Of a stretch of 64,000 bases of DNA, positions 1-9,560 are shown piece after piece (position 1 is the stretch's first letter; each line of letters begins with the position of its first letter). Below the pieces are notes generated by a model. It saw only the letters and a program-made list of their open reading frames with translations. It was not told where the DNA came from and searched no databases. The translations under genes and the position numbers were made by a program. The stretch spans positions 2,170,001 through 2,234,000 of the forward strand of contig CAVUHL010000003.1 of the NCBI GenBank assembly GCA_963741305.1, written 5' to 3'. This DNA comes from DATMER01 sp963741305 (GTDB lineage Bacteria; Acidobacteriota; Thermoanaerobaculia; Multivoradales; UBA5704).

Positions 1-94
1 ATGATTGTCTGCCCCGGCGCGGATCTCGCGGATGGTGGGAGGAGAGGCACTAGAGATAGAATGTCAGGCCAGGGTCAGCCCTGCCTGAACACTC

Positions 95-1453
95 ATGATC
101 GACGTCCTCCCGCAGCAGAAGTCGCTGCCTTACAGCGAAGAGTCCGAGCGCGCCGTGCTCGGCGGCATCCTTTTGGATCCGTCCGTGCTGCCCACGGTCT
201 CCGGCCGGCTCAAGTCCGAGGACTTCTACCTGGAGCGCCACCAGGTCCTCTACCAGGCGATGCTCGAGCTGCAGGAGGCGCAGACCGAGATCGACCTGCG
301 CACCCTCCAGGCCAAGCTGGAGCAGCAGGGCCGGTTCGAGTCCACCGGCGGCATCTCCTACCTGGCGACGCTCGACCTCGATCTACCTGACATCGGGCGG
401 ATCGACGCCTACACGGAGATCGTCAAGGAGCGCTCGGTCCGGCGGCGGCTCATCCAGGCTTCGGGCCAGATCATCCGCGACTGCCTGGACGGCGGCCTCA
501 ACGCGAACGAGGCGCTGGGCCGCGCCGAGCAGTCGATCCTCGGCCTGGGCGAAGAGGCGATCCGCCGCGGCTTCACCGTCATCGGCGACGTCTTCCACAC
601 GACCCTGGAAGAGCTGGAGGAGCGCCCCGGCTCGATGCTCACCGGGGTGCCGAGCGGCTTCATCGACTTCGACCGCATCAGCCACGGGCTCAACCGGGGC
701 AACCTGATCATCATCGCCGGCCGTCCGGGCATGGGGAAGACCAGCTTCGCGCTCAACGTGGCCCAGCATGTCGCCATCCGGGAGCGCAAGGCCGTGGGCG
801 TCTACTCGCTGGAGATGAGCCAGCAGGAATTGGCGCTGCGCGTCCTCTGCTCCGAGGCGGATATTTCCTTCAGCAAGCTGAGGGCGGGCCACCTTTCCCA
901 GAAGGAGTGGTCGAAGATCGTCACGACCGTCCGCACGATCGGCGACGCGCCGCTGTTCATCGACGACTCGCCCAATCCGACCCTGCTGGAGGTCGCCTCC
1001 AAGGCCCGCCGCCTGAAGGCAGAGAAGGGCCTCTCCCTGGTCATCCTCGACTACCTCCAGCTCATGCAGGCCGGCGGCAAGTATGAGAACCGCAACCTGG
1101 AGATCGCCGCCATCAGCCGCGGCCTGAAGCAGCTCGCCAAGGAGCTGGAGCTCCCCGTCATCGCCCTCTCCCAGCTCTCCCGCCAGCCCGAGCGGCGGGG
1201 CAGCGACCACCGGCCGCAGCTCGCGGACCTTCGTGAATCGGGCTCAATCGAGCAAGACGCAGACATGGTCGCCTTCGTCTATCGCGACGAGGTCTACAGC
1301 CCCACGGACGAGAACAAGGGGCTCGCCGAGCTGATCATCTCGAAGCACCGCAACGGCGAGACCGGGGTGGTCGAGCTGGTGTTCATCGGCGAGACGACTT
1401 CCTTCCGCAACCTGGACCGGCATGGATTCGACAGCAGCTCCGCACCCTTCTGA
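95..1453 (+). CDS. dnaB: Replicative DNA helicase DnaB
   Basis: This is the hexameric 5'-3' helicase that unwinds DNA ahead of the replication fork. The 452 residues have the family's usual length and layout: an N-terminal primase-interacting helical domain (about 10-115), a linker, and a RecA-like motor. Walker A is GRPGMGKTS at 209-217, and the Walker B strand reads LVILDYLQL. The C-terminal SQLSR and DLRESGSIEQDAD segments are typical of DnaB, and there is no intein. The ATG at 95 has no clear Shine-Dalgarno but gives the canonical start, shortly before LPYSEESERAVLG. The end overlaps alr by 32 bases, so the two genes are probably cotranscribed. Confidence 0.97.
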   Translation: MIDVLPQQKSLPYSEESERAVLGGILLDPSVLPTVSGRLKSEDFYLERHQVLYQAMLELQEAQTEIDLRTLQAKLEQQGRFESTGGISYLATLDLDLPDIGRIDAYTEIVKERSVRRRLIQASGQIIRDCLDGGLNANEALGRAEQSILGLGEEAIRRGFTVIGDVFHTTLEELEERPGSMLTGVPSGFIDFDRISHGLNRGNLIIIAGRPGMGKTSFALNVAQHVAIRERKAVGVYSLEMSQQELALRVLCSEADISFSKLRAGHLSQKEWSKIVTTVRTIGDAPLFIDDSPNPTLLEVASKARRLKAEKGLSLVILDYLQLMQAGGKYENRNLEIAAISRGLKQLAKELELPVIALSQLSRQPERRGSDHRPQLADLRESGSIEQDADMVAFVYRDEVYSPTDENKGLAELIISKHRNGETGVVELVFIGETTSFRNLDRHGFDSSSAPF

Positions 1454-2639
1454 CCTCGAAGCCGCTCTGCGTCCCGCCTGGGTCGACGTCGACCTGGAGG
1501 CCTTGGAGAGCAACGTGGCCCTGGTGAAAGCCCGGATGGGGGAGGGCACCCGCACCATGGCGGTCGTCAAGGCCGACGGCTATGGCCATGGCGCCGTGGG
1601 GGTCAGCCGCACCCTCGAAGCTGCCGGAGTGGACTGGCTCGGGGTCGCGCTCCTCGAAGAAGGGGCCGAGATCCGCCGCGCCGGCATCGAGATGCCGATC
1701 CTGGTGCTGGGCACGGCCCGGCCCGCCAAGATCGCGCTCTATCGCCGGTACCGCCTGATCCCGACCGTCTCCAGCCTGGCCGAGCTGGCCCTCTGGCGCG
1801 ACTGGACCTCGGGCAACGCCCGGCCCCAGCCGGTCCACCTCAAGGTCAACACGGGCATGGGCCGGCTCGGCGTCGCCATGGAAGAGGTGCCTCGGGCCCT
1901 GGAGGTTCTGCGCGGCACGCAGACCCTCGCATTCGCCGGGCTGCTCTCCCATTTCGGGGATGCGGACGACCTCGCCAGCCCCCGCAACGATCTGCAGGCG
2001 GAGCGCTTCGCCGAGGTGCTGGGGCTCCTCACCGGGGAGGAGCGGGACCGGATCGAGGTCCACATGGCGAACAGCGCCTCCACCTTCTACCGTCCGCAGA
2101 GCCGCTTCACGCTGGTGCGGCTGGGCATCGGCATCTACGGGATAGATCCCGCGGAACGGCCCGGGGTGCCGCCTTCGAAAGAAGGGGAGGGGCTTCGCCC
2201 GGTCATGTCCCTGCGGACGAGCATCGTCCAGCTCCGGGAGGTCCCGGCGGGGACGCCCCTCTCCTATGGCGGGCGGACCGTCACGCGCCGGCACAGCCGG
2301 ATCGCCGTCGTGCCGGTAGGATATGCGGACGGCTACGCCTGGCGGCTGACCGGCAAGGCCGAGGCCCTGGTGCGCGGCCGGCGGGTGCCGCTCGCCGGGT
2401 CGGTGACCATGGACATGACGCTGCTCGATGTGACGGATACCGGCGCGGAGCTGGGGGACGAGGTCGTCCTCCTCGGCCGGCAGGGGAAGGAAGAGATCCC
2501 GGTTCTGGAGCTCGCCACCCACGCCGGGACGATCTCGTGGGAGATCCTCTGCCACCTGGGTTTGCGCCTGCCGCGGCGTTACGTCCGCGGCGGCAGGATC
2601 GAGGAGCTGGTGACGCGTTTCTCAAGGGAGGACAGCTAG
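1422..2639 (+). CDS. alr: Alanine racemase
   Basis: This PLP enzyme interconverts L- and D-alanine and supplies D-Ala for peptidoglycan. The protein has 405 residues. The PLP lysine lies in AVVKADGYGHG (Lys50), and the C-terminal domain has PLSYGGRTVT, which carries the second catalytic tyrosine, and VVPVGYADGY. It starts inside the end of dnaB (32-base overlap). The Shine-Dalgarno of the next gene lies inside its last codons, which points to a dnaB-alr-mlaE-mlaF transcript. Confidence 0.96.
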   Translation: MDSTAAPHPSDLEAALRPAWVDVDLEALESNVALVKARMGEGTRTMAVVKADGYGHGAVGVSRTLEAAGVDWLGVALLEEGAEIRRAGIEMPILVLGTARPAKIALYRRYRLIPTVSSLAELALWRDWTSGNARPQPVHLKVNTGMGRLGVAMEEVPRALEVLRGTQTLAFAGLLSHFGDADDLASPRNDLQAERFAEVLGLLTGEERDRIEVHMANSASTFYRPQSRFTLVRLGIGIYGIDPAERPGVPPSKEGEGLRPVMSLRTSIVQLREVPAGTPLSYGGRTVTRRHSRIAVVPVGYADGYAWRLTGKAEALVRGRRVPLAGSVTMDMTLLDVTDTGAELGDEVVLLGRQGKEEIPVLELATHAGTISWEILCHLGLRLPRRYVRGGRIEELVTRFSREDS

Positions 2640-2641
2640 CC

Positions 2642-3400
2642 ATGCCAGCGATGCCGTCGGCCTTCACAGGCTTCTTCATGGAGATGGGCCGCTTTTTCCA
2701 GCTCGTGGGCCGGATCTTCGCCTGGACCCCGCGCCCGCCCTACGACGTGCGGGAGCTGTTCCGCCAGATGGTCAAGGTGGGGTTCAACTCCATTCCCGTG
2801 GTCCTCCTGACCGCCATGTTCACGGGCATGGTCATGGCGCTCCAGATGTTCACGGTACTGCGGCGCATCAACGCCGAGAGCTTCGTCGGCTCGGGCGTTG
2901 CGCTCTCCATGGTCCGCGAGCTGGCGCCGGTGCTCTCCGGCCTGATCGTGGCCGGCCGCGCCGGCTCGGCGATGGGCGCGGAGCTGGGCACCATGCGCGT
3001 CACCGAGCAGATCGACGCCCTCGAAGTCATGGCCACCGACCCCGTGCACTACCTGGTCGTGCCCCGGGTCTGGGCCGGCACGATCATGCTCCCGTTCCTG
3101 GTCGTGATGGCGAACGGCGTGGGCATCCTGGGCGGCTATCTCGTGGCCGTGGTGATGATGGGGGCCAACCCCGTGACCTACACCGACCGGACGTTCCAGT
3201 TCATGGACCTGAACGACGTGTTCTCGGGCCTCGTCAAGGCGGCGGTGTTCGGCTTCCTGCTCGCGGCGATCGGATGCCAGCAGGGCTTCTACACGAGCGG
3301 CGGCGCCGAGGGGGTCGGGCGCTCCACCACCTCGGCAGTGGTGGTGGCGAGCATCGCCATCCTGGTCGCGGACTTCTTCCTCACCCGGCTGCTCTTCTGA
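2642..3400 (+). CDS. mlaE: MlaE-family ABC lipid-transport permease
   Basis: This is the inner-membrane permease of an MCE/Mla-type retrograde phospholipid transporter. The 252-residue protein has five or so hydrophobic helices and the family core, including FTGMVMALQM, VRELAPVLSGLIVAGRAGSAMGAELG and TMRVTEQIDALEVM. I chose the ATG at 2642 because GGGAGG at 2626-2631 lies 10 bases upstream; an in-frame GTG at 2537 would add a stretch unlike the family. The stop overlaps the mlaF start (ATGA). The matching MCE protein is separated from it, at 8087. Confidence 0.95.
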   Translation: MPAMPSAFTGFFMEMGRFFQLVGRIFAWTPRPPYDVRELFRQMVKVGFNSIPVVLLTAMFTGMVMALQMFTVLRRINAESFVGSGVALSMVRELAPVLSGLIVAGRAGSAMGAELGTMRVTEQIDALEVMATDPVHYLVVPRVWAGTIMLPFLVVMANGVGILGGYLVAVVMMGANPVTYTDRTFQFMDLNDVFSGLVKAAVFGFLLAAIGCQQGFYTSGGAEGVGRSTTSAVVVASIAILVADFFLTRLLF

Positions 3401-4194
3401 TGAGCAAGATCAGCGTCCGCGACCTTCACAAGTCCTTCGGCCCCAAGGTGGTCCTCGACGGGATGAGCCTCGACGTCGCCGAGGGCGAGTCGTTGGTCGT
3501 CATCGGCGGCTCGGGCACGGGCAAGAGCGTGCTCCTCAAGCACATCATCGGCCTGCTGCGCCCCGACTCCGGCACCATCGAGGTGGATGGCGTGGCGGTC
3601 GAGAAGCTCGGCAACCGGGAGATCACCGACTTCCGGCGCAAGTTCGGGATGTCGTTCCAGGAAGGCGCCCTGTTCGACTCCATGACCATCTGGCAGAACG
3701 TGGCGTTCCCTCTGGAGCGCCTGACGAAGTTCAGCCACAAGGAGATCGACGACCGGGTCAAGGAGTGCCTGGAGATCGTCCGCCTCGAAGGGGTGGAGGA
3801 GAAGCTGCCGTCGCAGCTCTCGGGCGGCATGCGGCGCCGGGTCGGCTTCGCCCGCGCCATCTCCCACCGGCCGGAGATCCTGCTCTTCGACGAGCCCACG
3901 ACCGGCCTCGATCCGGTGACCACGGCGCTCATCGGCGAGGTGATCGTGGACCTGAACGACCGGCTCAAGACCACGACCGTCACCATCACCCACGACATGG
4001 AGAGCGCCTTCCGCATCGGCGACCGGATCGCCATGATCCACAAGGGGAAGCTCGTCGCCTCGGCGCCGCCTGAGGAGTTCCGGAACCTCGAAGACCCGCG
4101 GGTGCAGCAGTTCATTCACGGCCGGGCGGAGGGTCCTCTTTCCGACGAGCCCTCTGTGCGCAAAGACCGACAGCCAAAGACGCCAGCCCGGTGA
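3400..4194 (+). CDS. mlaF: MlaF-family ABC transporter ATP-binding protein
   Basis: This is the cytoplasmic ATPase that drives the Mla lipid transporter with MlaE. The protein has 264 residues, with Walker A GGSGTGKS at 36-43, signature LSGGMRRRVGFARAI, Walker B ILLFDEPTTGLDP and the H-loop TITHDM. The ATG overlaps the mlaE stop as ATGA. The last 83 bases overlap, tail to tail, the minus-strand membrane protein gene ending at 4112. Both reading frames look genuine there: MlaF proteins continue past VQQFIHG in this way. Confidence 0.95.
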   Translation: MSKISVRDLHKSFGPKVVLDGMSLDVAEGESLVVIGGSGTGKSVLLKHIIGLLRPDSGTIEVDGVAVEKLGNREITDFRRKFGMSFQEGALFDSMTIWQNVAFPLERLTKFSHKEIDDRVKECLEIVRLEGVEEKLPSQLSGGMRRRVGFARAISHRPEILLFDEPTTGLDPVTTALIGEVIVDLNDRLKTTTVTITHDMESAFRIGDRIAMIHKGKLVASAPPEEFRNLEDPRVQQFIHGRAEGPLSDEPSVRKDRQPKTPAR

Positions 4195-6019
4195 TCAGCC
4201 AGCCGGCGATCCGCGGACCGGTCCAGCGCTGGAACCGGAAGCGGACTTCCTTCTGACCCGCGGTCACCCGGGCCTTCAACAGTCCGGCGCGGGTCGGCCG
4301 CACTTCCTGCCAAGCCTCGTTGCCGAGCACCTGCCAGCCCGGGAAATACTGTTCCAGGACCAGGACGGTTCCGGGCCGGCCATCCGACTCGATCCGGACC
4401 TCGCCGCCTCCCCGCTGGAAGCGGAGAGGCTTCACCTCCTGGCGCCTGCCGAGCCGGACCGCGTACGGCGCCGCGGCCAGCCCCACGAGCTGCTGGGTGT
4501 AGGGGCCGACGAAGAGCCCCACTCCCGCCCGGGCGAGCACGCCGTGGTTCCCGACAGGCGTGAAGGCCTCGCGGATGGCCGGAGTCGCGTACTCGGGATA
4601 GGAGCAGCAGAAGAGGCCGATGTCCGTTTCCGGGTCAGGCGGCGGAAGAAACATGCCCGCGGCCCGGAGCGGGTAGGGGGGATCGACGGGCTCGTGCTCC
4701 CAGCACCCCCAGCGCCGGCCGCAGTCCGGATCGGGCTCGTGGATCCATCCGAAGCGCTCGTAGGCAGGAAGCCAATCGGCAGCGCCCGTGAAGGGGGCGG
4801 CGTCGAGGATCAGGAGCCCGGCGATCACGCCAGGAATGAGGACGGCCCAGCGCCGAAACGCAAGAAGCCGGGCCGCTGCGAAGCCGGCTCCTGCCGCCGC
4901 TCCGAACGTGGCGAGGCCCAGGAACCTCCAGGGGAATTGGATGGCCGCCAATCCAGGGACCCAAAGGGAGATCCAGGCCGCCACCTTGCCCATGGAAAGG
5001 ATCAGGGCGGCCAGGACTACCCACGGCAGGCCCTTCGACTTCCTGCCGGCGAGCGGCAGCAGCGACAGGAGCCCGATGCCGAAGTAGAAGGGCATCTCCT
5101 GCTGCGTGCCCTCGGCCGGGTCGCCGGCAGGGCTCGACACCTGGAGCCCGTTCCATGGGCGGCGCCAGAGCAGGTCCCGGAGATCGAGCCCGTGCTGGTA
5201 GAGATAGTCGCGCTGGCTGCCTTTCGCGATCCGTCCGACCTCCAGGTTGCGCACCCCGGCCGCGAACGGCACGACGAAGAAGCCGGCCAGCGCCGCGCCC
5301 AGCAGCCAGACGCCTGCATTCCTGGGGAGCTTCCGGAAGTCGGAGAGCGTCCACAGTCCCAGGCCTATTGCCGTCATGAGCGCGCTGATTGGATGGGTGA
5401 CGATCAGCAGAGCCGCGGCCAGCCCCGCGAACGCCATCGGGCGCCGGCCCCCATCGCGGATGGCCTCCAAGCCGAAGAGGAAGACGAGCGGCAGGAGGGC
5501 CAGGGCGGCGCACTCTCCGAACGCCGCGCGGTACTGGGTGTCGAGCAGGCGGTAGGGGGCGAAGGCGTAGGCCGCCGCGGCCACCAGCCCGGCGCGGCGG
5601 TCCCCGGTCCAGCGGGTCACGGCGAAGTACATCGTCATCGCGGCCAGGGCGCCGAAGGCCAGGAACCCCGCCTTGACCACGGCCACCGGGCTCAGGCCGG
5701 CAAGGGAGAGGGGGAGGGTGGCGTAGAACGTCCCGGGGCCGTAGAACTGGAGCACCGGCATGCCCAGGCCGAGCCCGTGGAGCCAGAGCAGGCTTCCGGA
5801 GCCCGCTTCCCGGGCCACGGCCCAGACACCCCACAGGTGATGCATGGTGTCGTGGCCCCTCGGGATACCGGGGAGGAAGAGGAGATGGCCGGCCGCCAGC
5901 CCCATGGCGGCAGCTAAAGGAAGATCACGCCACGGGCGCGGTTTCTCTCCGCCGGTCCCGGCCAGGACGGCGAACAGCGCGGCAGCGGCCAGGAGCACCA
6001 TCCACTGCGGAGGGATCAT
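4112..6019 (-). CDS. Polytopic GT-C-like membrane protein (PTPS-related family), downstream paralogue
   Basis: This 635-residue integral membrane protein has about 11-13 hydrophobic segments and a C-terminal soluble beta-type domain containing the VLEQYFPGW block seen in YfhO-like proteins. The N-terminal loop RGHDTMHHLWGVW followed by LQFYGPGTFYATLP resembles the '6-pyruvoyl-tetrahydropterin synthase-related' membrane family, which is probably GT-C-type sugar transferases. The substrate is unknown. The start is the ATG at 6019, which overlaps the stop of the upstream paralogue (ATGA). A much longer open frame reaching 8095 exists but only shadows that paralogue. A role in surface polysaccharide or glycolipid assembly is inferred. 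Confidence 0.8.
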   Translation of the reverse strand: MIPPQWMVLLAAAALFAVLAGTGGEKPRPWRDLPLAAAMGLAAGHLLFLPGIPRGHDTMHHLWGVWAVAREAGSGSLLWLHGLGLGMPVLQFYGPGTFYATLPLSLAGLSPVAVVKAGFLAFGALAAMTMYFAVTRWTGDRRAGLVAAAAYAFAPYRLLDTQYRAAFGECAALALLPLVFLFGLEAIRDGGRRPMAFAGLAAALLIVTHPISALMTAIGLGLWTLSDFRKLPRNAGVWLLGAALAGFFVVPFAAGVRNLEVGRIAKGSQRDYLYQHGLDLRDLLWRRPWNGLQVSSPAGDPAEGTQQEMPFYFGIGLLSLLPLAGRKSKGLPWVVLAALILSMGKVAAWISLWVPGLAAIQFPWRFLGLATFGAAAGAGFAAARLLAFRRWAVLIPGVIAGLLILDAAPFTGAADWLPAYERFGWIHEPDPDCGRRWGCWEHEPVDPPYPLRAAGMFLPPPDPETDIGLFCCSYPEYATPAIREAFTPVGNHGVLARAGVGLFVGPYTQQLVGLAAAPYAVRLGRRQEVKPLRFQRGGGEVRIESDGRPGTVLVLEQYFPGWQVLGNEAWQEVRPTRAGLLKARVTAGQKEVRFRFQRWTGPRIAGWLITGLASLAVGLCAQRARRKEDPPPGRE

Positions 6020-8031
6020 TCCCGCGGTCTCTTGCGGGAGAGGACCAGGAGAGCCAATGCCGTCAAGAGGCTCAGGGCAAACCCGGCCAAGCGGGCGGGA
6101 GTCCAGACCTGGAACCGGAGCTGGAGCACTGGCTGGCCTGCCTCGGCCGGGGCCATGAGGAGCCCCTCCCAATTGGGCTGGACGTCGCGCCACCCGTCCT
6201 TTGTCAGCGCCTGCCAGCCGGGGAAGTACATTTCCAGGACCAGGACGGTGCCGGGCCGGCCGTCGAGCTCCACCGCGATCTCCCCTCCGCCGCGGATGAA
6301 CCTGCGGGGCTCGGGCCGCCCCTTGCCACTCCACCACGCAGCATAGGGCCGCGCGGGCCGCTGCTCCATCCGGCCCGTCCCTGGGAAGGCGACCCACTGC
6401 ACGCCGGCCCGGGCGAGCACCGAGGGCTCCATGGCCGGGTAGAAGGCCTCCTCGGCCGCTGGCGTCGAGTACTCGGGCGTGTAGGCGCAGCAGAAGAGCG
6501 AGAGCGGCGCCGGCTCGGGCGGCGGGACGAACATGCCGGCGATCCGGTAGGCGCCCTGTATACCCGCCGGCCGATGGTCCCAGCATCCCCACGGCCTTCC
6601 GCAGCCCGGGCTCTCCTCGATCCAACCAAATTCCTTGTACGGCGGATACCAGTCGGCGGCGCCCGTGTAGGGAAAAGCGTCCAGGAGGAGCAGCGCGGCC
6701 AGGGCTCCTGGCACGGCCCTCTGGAGGGGAACAATCCAGCGGCGACCCTGTCCGGATTCGAGGAGCTGGACCGCCGCGAAGCCCGCGATGGCCGCGGCCC
6801 CGCACGCCGCCGGACCCAGGAACCGCCAGACCCATTGCAGCGACCCGATCTGCGGGAAGACCGTCACCAGCGCCCGCGCCATGGGGTGGACCGTCAGGGC
6901 CAGGGTGACGACCGTCATCCAGACCAGCCCCCGCGGTGCCTTCCTCGCCCCGAGGGGCAGGAGGCAGAGCAGGACCAGGCCGAAGTAGTAGGGCATCTCC
7001 TGATCCGTCCCGTGCCCTGCTTCCCCGGGTCCGAGGCTGAACAGGAGCCCCGACCAGAGCCGCCGGTGGACCAGCTCCCCGACATCCAGCGCGTGACTGG
7101 CGAAGAAGTCCGAGATCTTGCCGAGCGCGAACCAGCCCACGACCAGGTGCCGAGTACCTGAGACGAACGGCACCACGAAGAACCCGGCCAGGGCCGCGCC
7201 CAGCCCGGCCACCGCGAGTAGTCTCGCCAGCCTGCGCCCGAGGTCCGCCAGCGGTAGGGGAGCCTCGACGACCGTCCAGATCCCCAGGCAGATCCCGGCC
7301 ATGAGGACGCTGATCGGGTGGGTGAGGGTGAGCAGGGCCAGGGCGACAGCCGCCGCGGCCATCCGCCGCCGGCCGCCCTCCCGCGCCGCGGCCATCCCGA
7401 AGAAGAGCACGAGCGGAAGGATGGCCAGCGCGGCGCTCTCGCCCAGGGCCGCGCGGTAGTGGACGTCGAGCAGCCGGTAAGGAGCGAACGCGTAGGCCGC
7501 CGCCGCGACCAGGCCGGCCCGGCGGTCGCCTGTCCACCGGCTGACCGCGTAGCACTGGCTGGCGGCGGCCACCATCCCGAAGACGACGAGGGCCGCCTTG
7601 AGCGCCGCCGCAGGGCTCAGCCCGGCCAGAGAGAAGGGAAGGGCGGTGTAGAAGGAGAGCGGCCCGTAGAACTGGAGCAGCGGCGTCCCGAGGTTGATGC
7701 CATGGAGCCAGAGCGCGGCCAGGCTGCCGCCGGAGGCCTCGACGGACACGGACCAGATGCCCCAGAGGTGATGGAGCGTGTCGTGCCCCCGCGGCAGGCC
7801 GGGAGCGAATAGGACATGGCTGGCCGCGAGCCCCAGGACGGCGGCAAAGGGCAGGTCGAGCCAGGGGCGGAGCGTCCGCCTCTCCGTACCCGCGACCAGG
7901 GCGAAGACGATCGCCGTGGCCAGCACGACCAACGAGGAAGGCCGAATGGCCGTCTCTCCCGAAGTCGTCGCCAGGAGCAGGGGGAGCGCCAGGACCGGCA
8001 GCACCAGTGAGACCTTCGAAAGAGCCTTCAT
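6016..8031 (-). CDS. Polytopic GT-C-like membrane protein (PTPS-related family), upstream paralogue
   Basis: This 671-residue multi-pass membrane protein is clearly paralogous to the next gene. They share RGHDTLHHLWGIW, LQFYGPLSFYTALPFSLAGLSP, WTGDRRAGLVAAAAYAFAPYR, QEMPYYFG, TGAADW and the C-terminal RPGTVLVLEMYFPGW block, in the same order. This pattern indicates a tandem duplication. The ATG at 8031 (MKALSKVSLVLPV, a hydrophobic N-terminus) is the likely start; a GTG at 8067 is in frame. It is divergent from the MCE gene at 8087, so regulatory space is only about 55 bases. The function is probably lipid-linked sugar transfer, by family resemblance only. Confidence 0.8.
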   Translation of the reverse strand: MKALSKVSLVLPVLALPLLLATTSGETAIRPSSLVVLATAIVFALVAGTERRTLRPWLDLPFAAVLGLAASHVLFAPGLPRGHDTLHHLWGIWSVSVEASGGSLAALWLHGINLGTPLLQFYGPLSFYTALPFSLAGLSPAAALKAALVVFGMVAAASQCYAVSRWTGDRRAGLVAAAAYAFAPYRLLDVHYRAALGESAALAILPLVLFFGMAAAREGGRRRMAAAAVALALLTLTHPISVLMAGICLGIWTVVEAPLPLADLGRRLARLLAVAGLGAALAGFFVVPFVSGTRHLVVGWFALGKISDFFASHALDVGELVHRRLWSGLLFSLGPGEAGHGTDQEMPYYFGLVLLCLLPLGARKAPRGLVWMTVVTLALTVHPMARALVTVFPQIGSLQWVWRFLGPAACGAAAIAGFAAVQLLESGQGRRWIVPLQRAVPGALAALLLLDAFPYTGAADWYPPYKEFGWIEESPGCGRPWGCWDHRPAGIQGAYRIAGMFVPPPEPAPLSLFCCAYTPEYSTPAAEEAFYPAMEPSVLARAGVQWVAFPGTGRMEQRPARPYAAWWSGKGRPEPRRFIRGGGEIAVELDGRPGTVLVLEMYFPGWQALTKDGWRDVQPNWEGLLMAPAEAGQPVLQLRFQVWTPARLAGFALSLLTALALLVLSRKRPRE

Positions 8032-8086
8032 GACAGAGGCAGGCAGTATATCTGCTCCCTGATACACTCCCGCGCGGAGGGCTTAG

Positions 8087-9547
8087 ATGAGCCAAGCGGT
8101 TAAAGTGGGGATCTTCGCGACCGTCTGCCTGGTGATCCTGGCGGTCCTGATCTGGAAAATAGAAGACATCAACCCGTTCGCGGAGAAGGGCCGGCGGATC
8201 GACGCGCTCTTCGACTCCGTGGCCGGCCTCGATGAGAAGGCCTCGGTGCGGGTCGCGGGCGTCCGCGTCGGCCGTGTCGACGGCGTGGGCCTGGATGGGC
8301 GCAAGGCCCGCGTGACGCTGGTCCTCGAGAAGCCGGTGGACATGCCCCAGGGGACCATCGCCCGCGTGGCGAACCTGGGCCTGCTGGGGGAGAAGTACAT
8401 CGAGATCGTCCCCGGTCCGCCAGGAGGGCCGCAGCTGCCTCCGGATGCCGTGCTACCCGGCGAGACCCCGCCCTCGATCGACGAGGCCATCGCCAAGTTC
8501 AACGAGATCGGCGACTCGATCCAGGAGATGACCGGCTCGCTCTCCGGCGCCGACATCGGGGGAGGCATCAACCGCCTCGTGGACGAGCTGGAGCTGACCA
8601 GCCGCGAGATCCGTCTCCTGGTGGCCGAGAACCGGGTGAACCTGGACGCGACCATCGGCAACTTCCGCCAGGCGAGCGCGGCGCTGGCAACGGAGCTGCC
8701 CCGTCTGGCCGACCAGATGAACCGCACGCTCGCCCAGATCGAGTCCCTGGTGGCCGACAACCGCGGCGAAGTCACTGACAGCCTGGGCAACATCCGCGAG
8801 GTCACGGACCGGCTCCAGACCTCGGTGGACAACTTCAACCAGATCTCCGGCAAGATCGCCAGCGGCAAGGGCACGATCGGCAAGCTGGTCAACGACGAGG
8901 AGGCCTACGACAAGGTCGTCTCGACGCTCGACAGCATTCAGGGAGGAGTGGAGACCCTGAGCGGCACGCTCGGGGCCATCAACCGCTTCCGCATCGACCT
9001 CGACATGCAGGGCTACGTCCTGCCCGGCCTGGAGGACAGCAGCTCCCAGACCGCCCTCCTCCTGGACATCGACCCGCAGGACGAAAAGCGCCTCTACCGC
9101 GCCGGCATCAGCGTCCCACCGGGAGGCAAGCGCCGCGAGAAGACCGAGACGATCACCGTGACCAATCCGGACGGCACCACCGAGGTAACGACAGTCAACA
9201 AGGTGACCACGGAAAAGTCCTACGCCGCGACCGGCCTCTTCGGCTACAAGGCGCCCGGGAACGTCCGCCTCTTCGCGGGCCTGATCGAGAACAGCGGCGG
9301 CGCGCAGGTCGAGTACCCGATGCTCGACGAACGCTTCCTGGTCTCCTTCGAAGCCTTCGACTTCAACCGTCCCGAGGATCTCGCACCCCACCTGCGCCTC
9401 TCCGGCCGCTGGCGCTTCCACCCCAACCTCTACCTGGTCGGCGGCTACGACGACTTCCTGGAGGACGACAGCTCGCTCTTCCTGGGCGGCGGCATCCGCT
9501 GGAACGACGAGAACATCAAGTACCTGCTCGGTGTGATTCCGCGGTAG
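8087..9547 (+). CDS. mlaD: MCE/MlaD-family lipid-binding periplasmic protein
   Basis: This is the membrane-anchored periplasmic substrate-binding component of an Mla/MCE transporter. It has 486 residues: an N-terminal transmembrane anchor (about 6-24), an MCE domain at about 35-115 (FDSVAGLDEKASVRVAGVRVG and GLLGEKYIEIVPG), a long helical region to about 290, and a beta-rich C-terminal part. That part includes LFLGGGIRWNDENIKYLLG, which reads like the end of an outer-membrane-type barrel. It is three times longer than E. coli MlaD. GGAGGG at 8076-8081 precedes the ATG. It probably works with MlaEF at 2642-4194, although the two membrane-protein genes now separate them. Confidence 0.88.
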   Translation: MSQAVKVGIFATVCLVILAVLIWKIEDINPFAEKGRRIDALFDSVAGLDEKASVRVAGVRVGRVDGVGLDGRKARVTLVLEKPVDMPQGTIARVANLGLLGEKYIEIVPGPPGGPQLPPDAVLPGETPPSIDEAIAKFNEIGDSIQEMTGSLSGADIGGGINRLVDELELTSREIRLLVAENRVNLDATIGNFRQASAALATELPRLADQMNRTLAQIESLVADNRGEVTDSLGNIREVTDRLQTSVDNFNQISGKIASGKGTIGKLVNDEEAYDKVVSTLDSIQGGVETLSGTLGAINRFRIDLDMQGYVLPGLEDSSSQTALLLDIDPQDEKRLYRAGISVPPGGKRREKTETITVTNPDGTTEVTTVNKVTTEKSYAATGLFGYKAPGNVRLFAGLIENSGGAQVEYPMLDERFLVSFEAFDFNRPEDLAPHLRLSGRWRFHPNLYLVGGYDDFLEDDSSLFLGGGIRWNDENIKYLLGVIPR

Positions 9548-9560
9548 GTCGGGAGCCTCC

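Noticed and set aside
1..94. Gene upstream of dnaB
   Set aside because: The open frame from base 1 overlaps dnaB in another frame and shows no family features; only a weak TAGAAT at 57-62 is visible.
4112..8095. A 1327-codon minus-strand open frame spanning both GT-C-like genes
   Set aside because: Its first half shadows the upstream paralogue in another frame and has Pro/Arg/Gly-rich nonsense; the true gene begins at the ATG at 6019, overlapping the previous stop.
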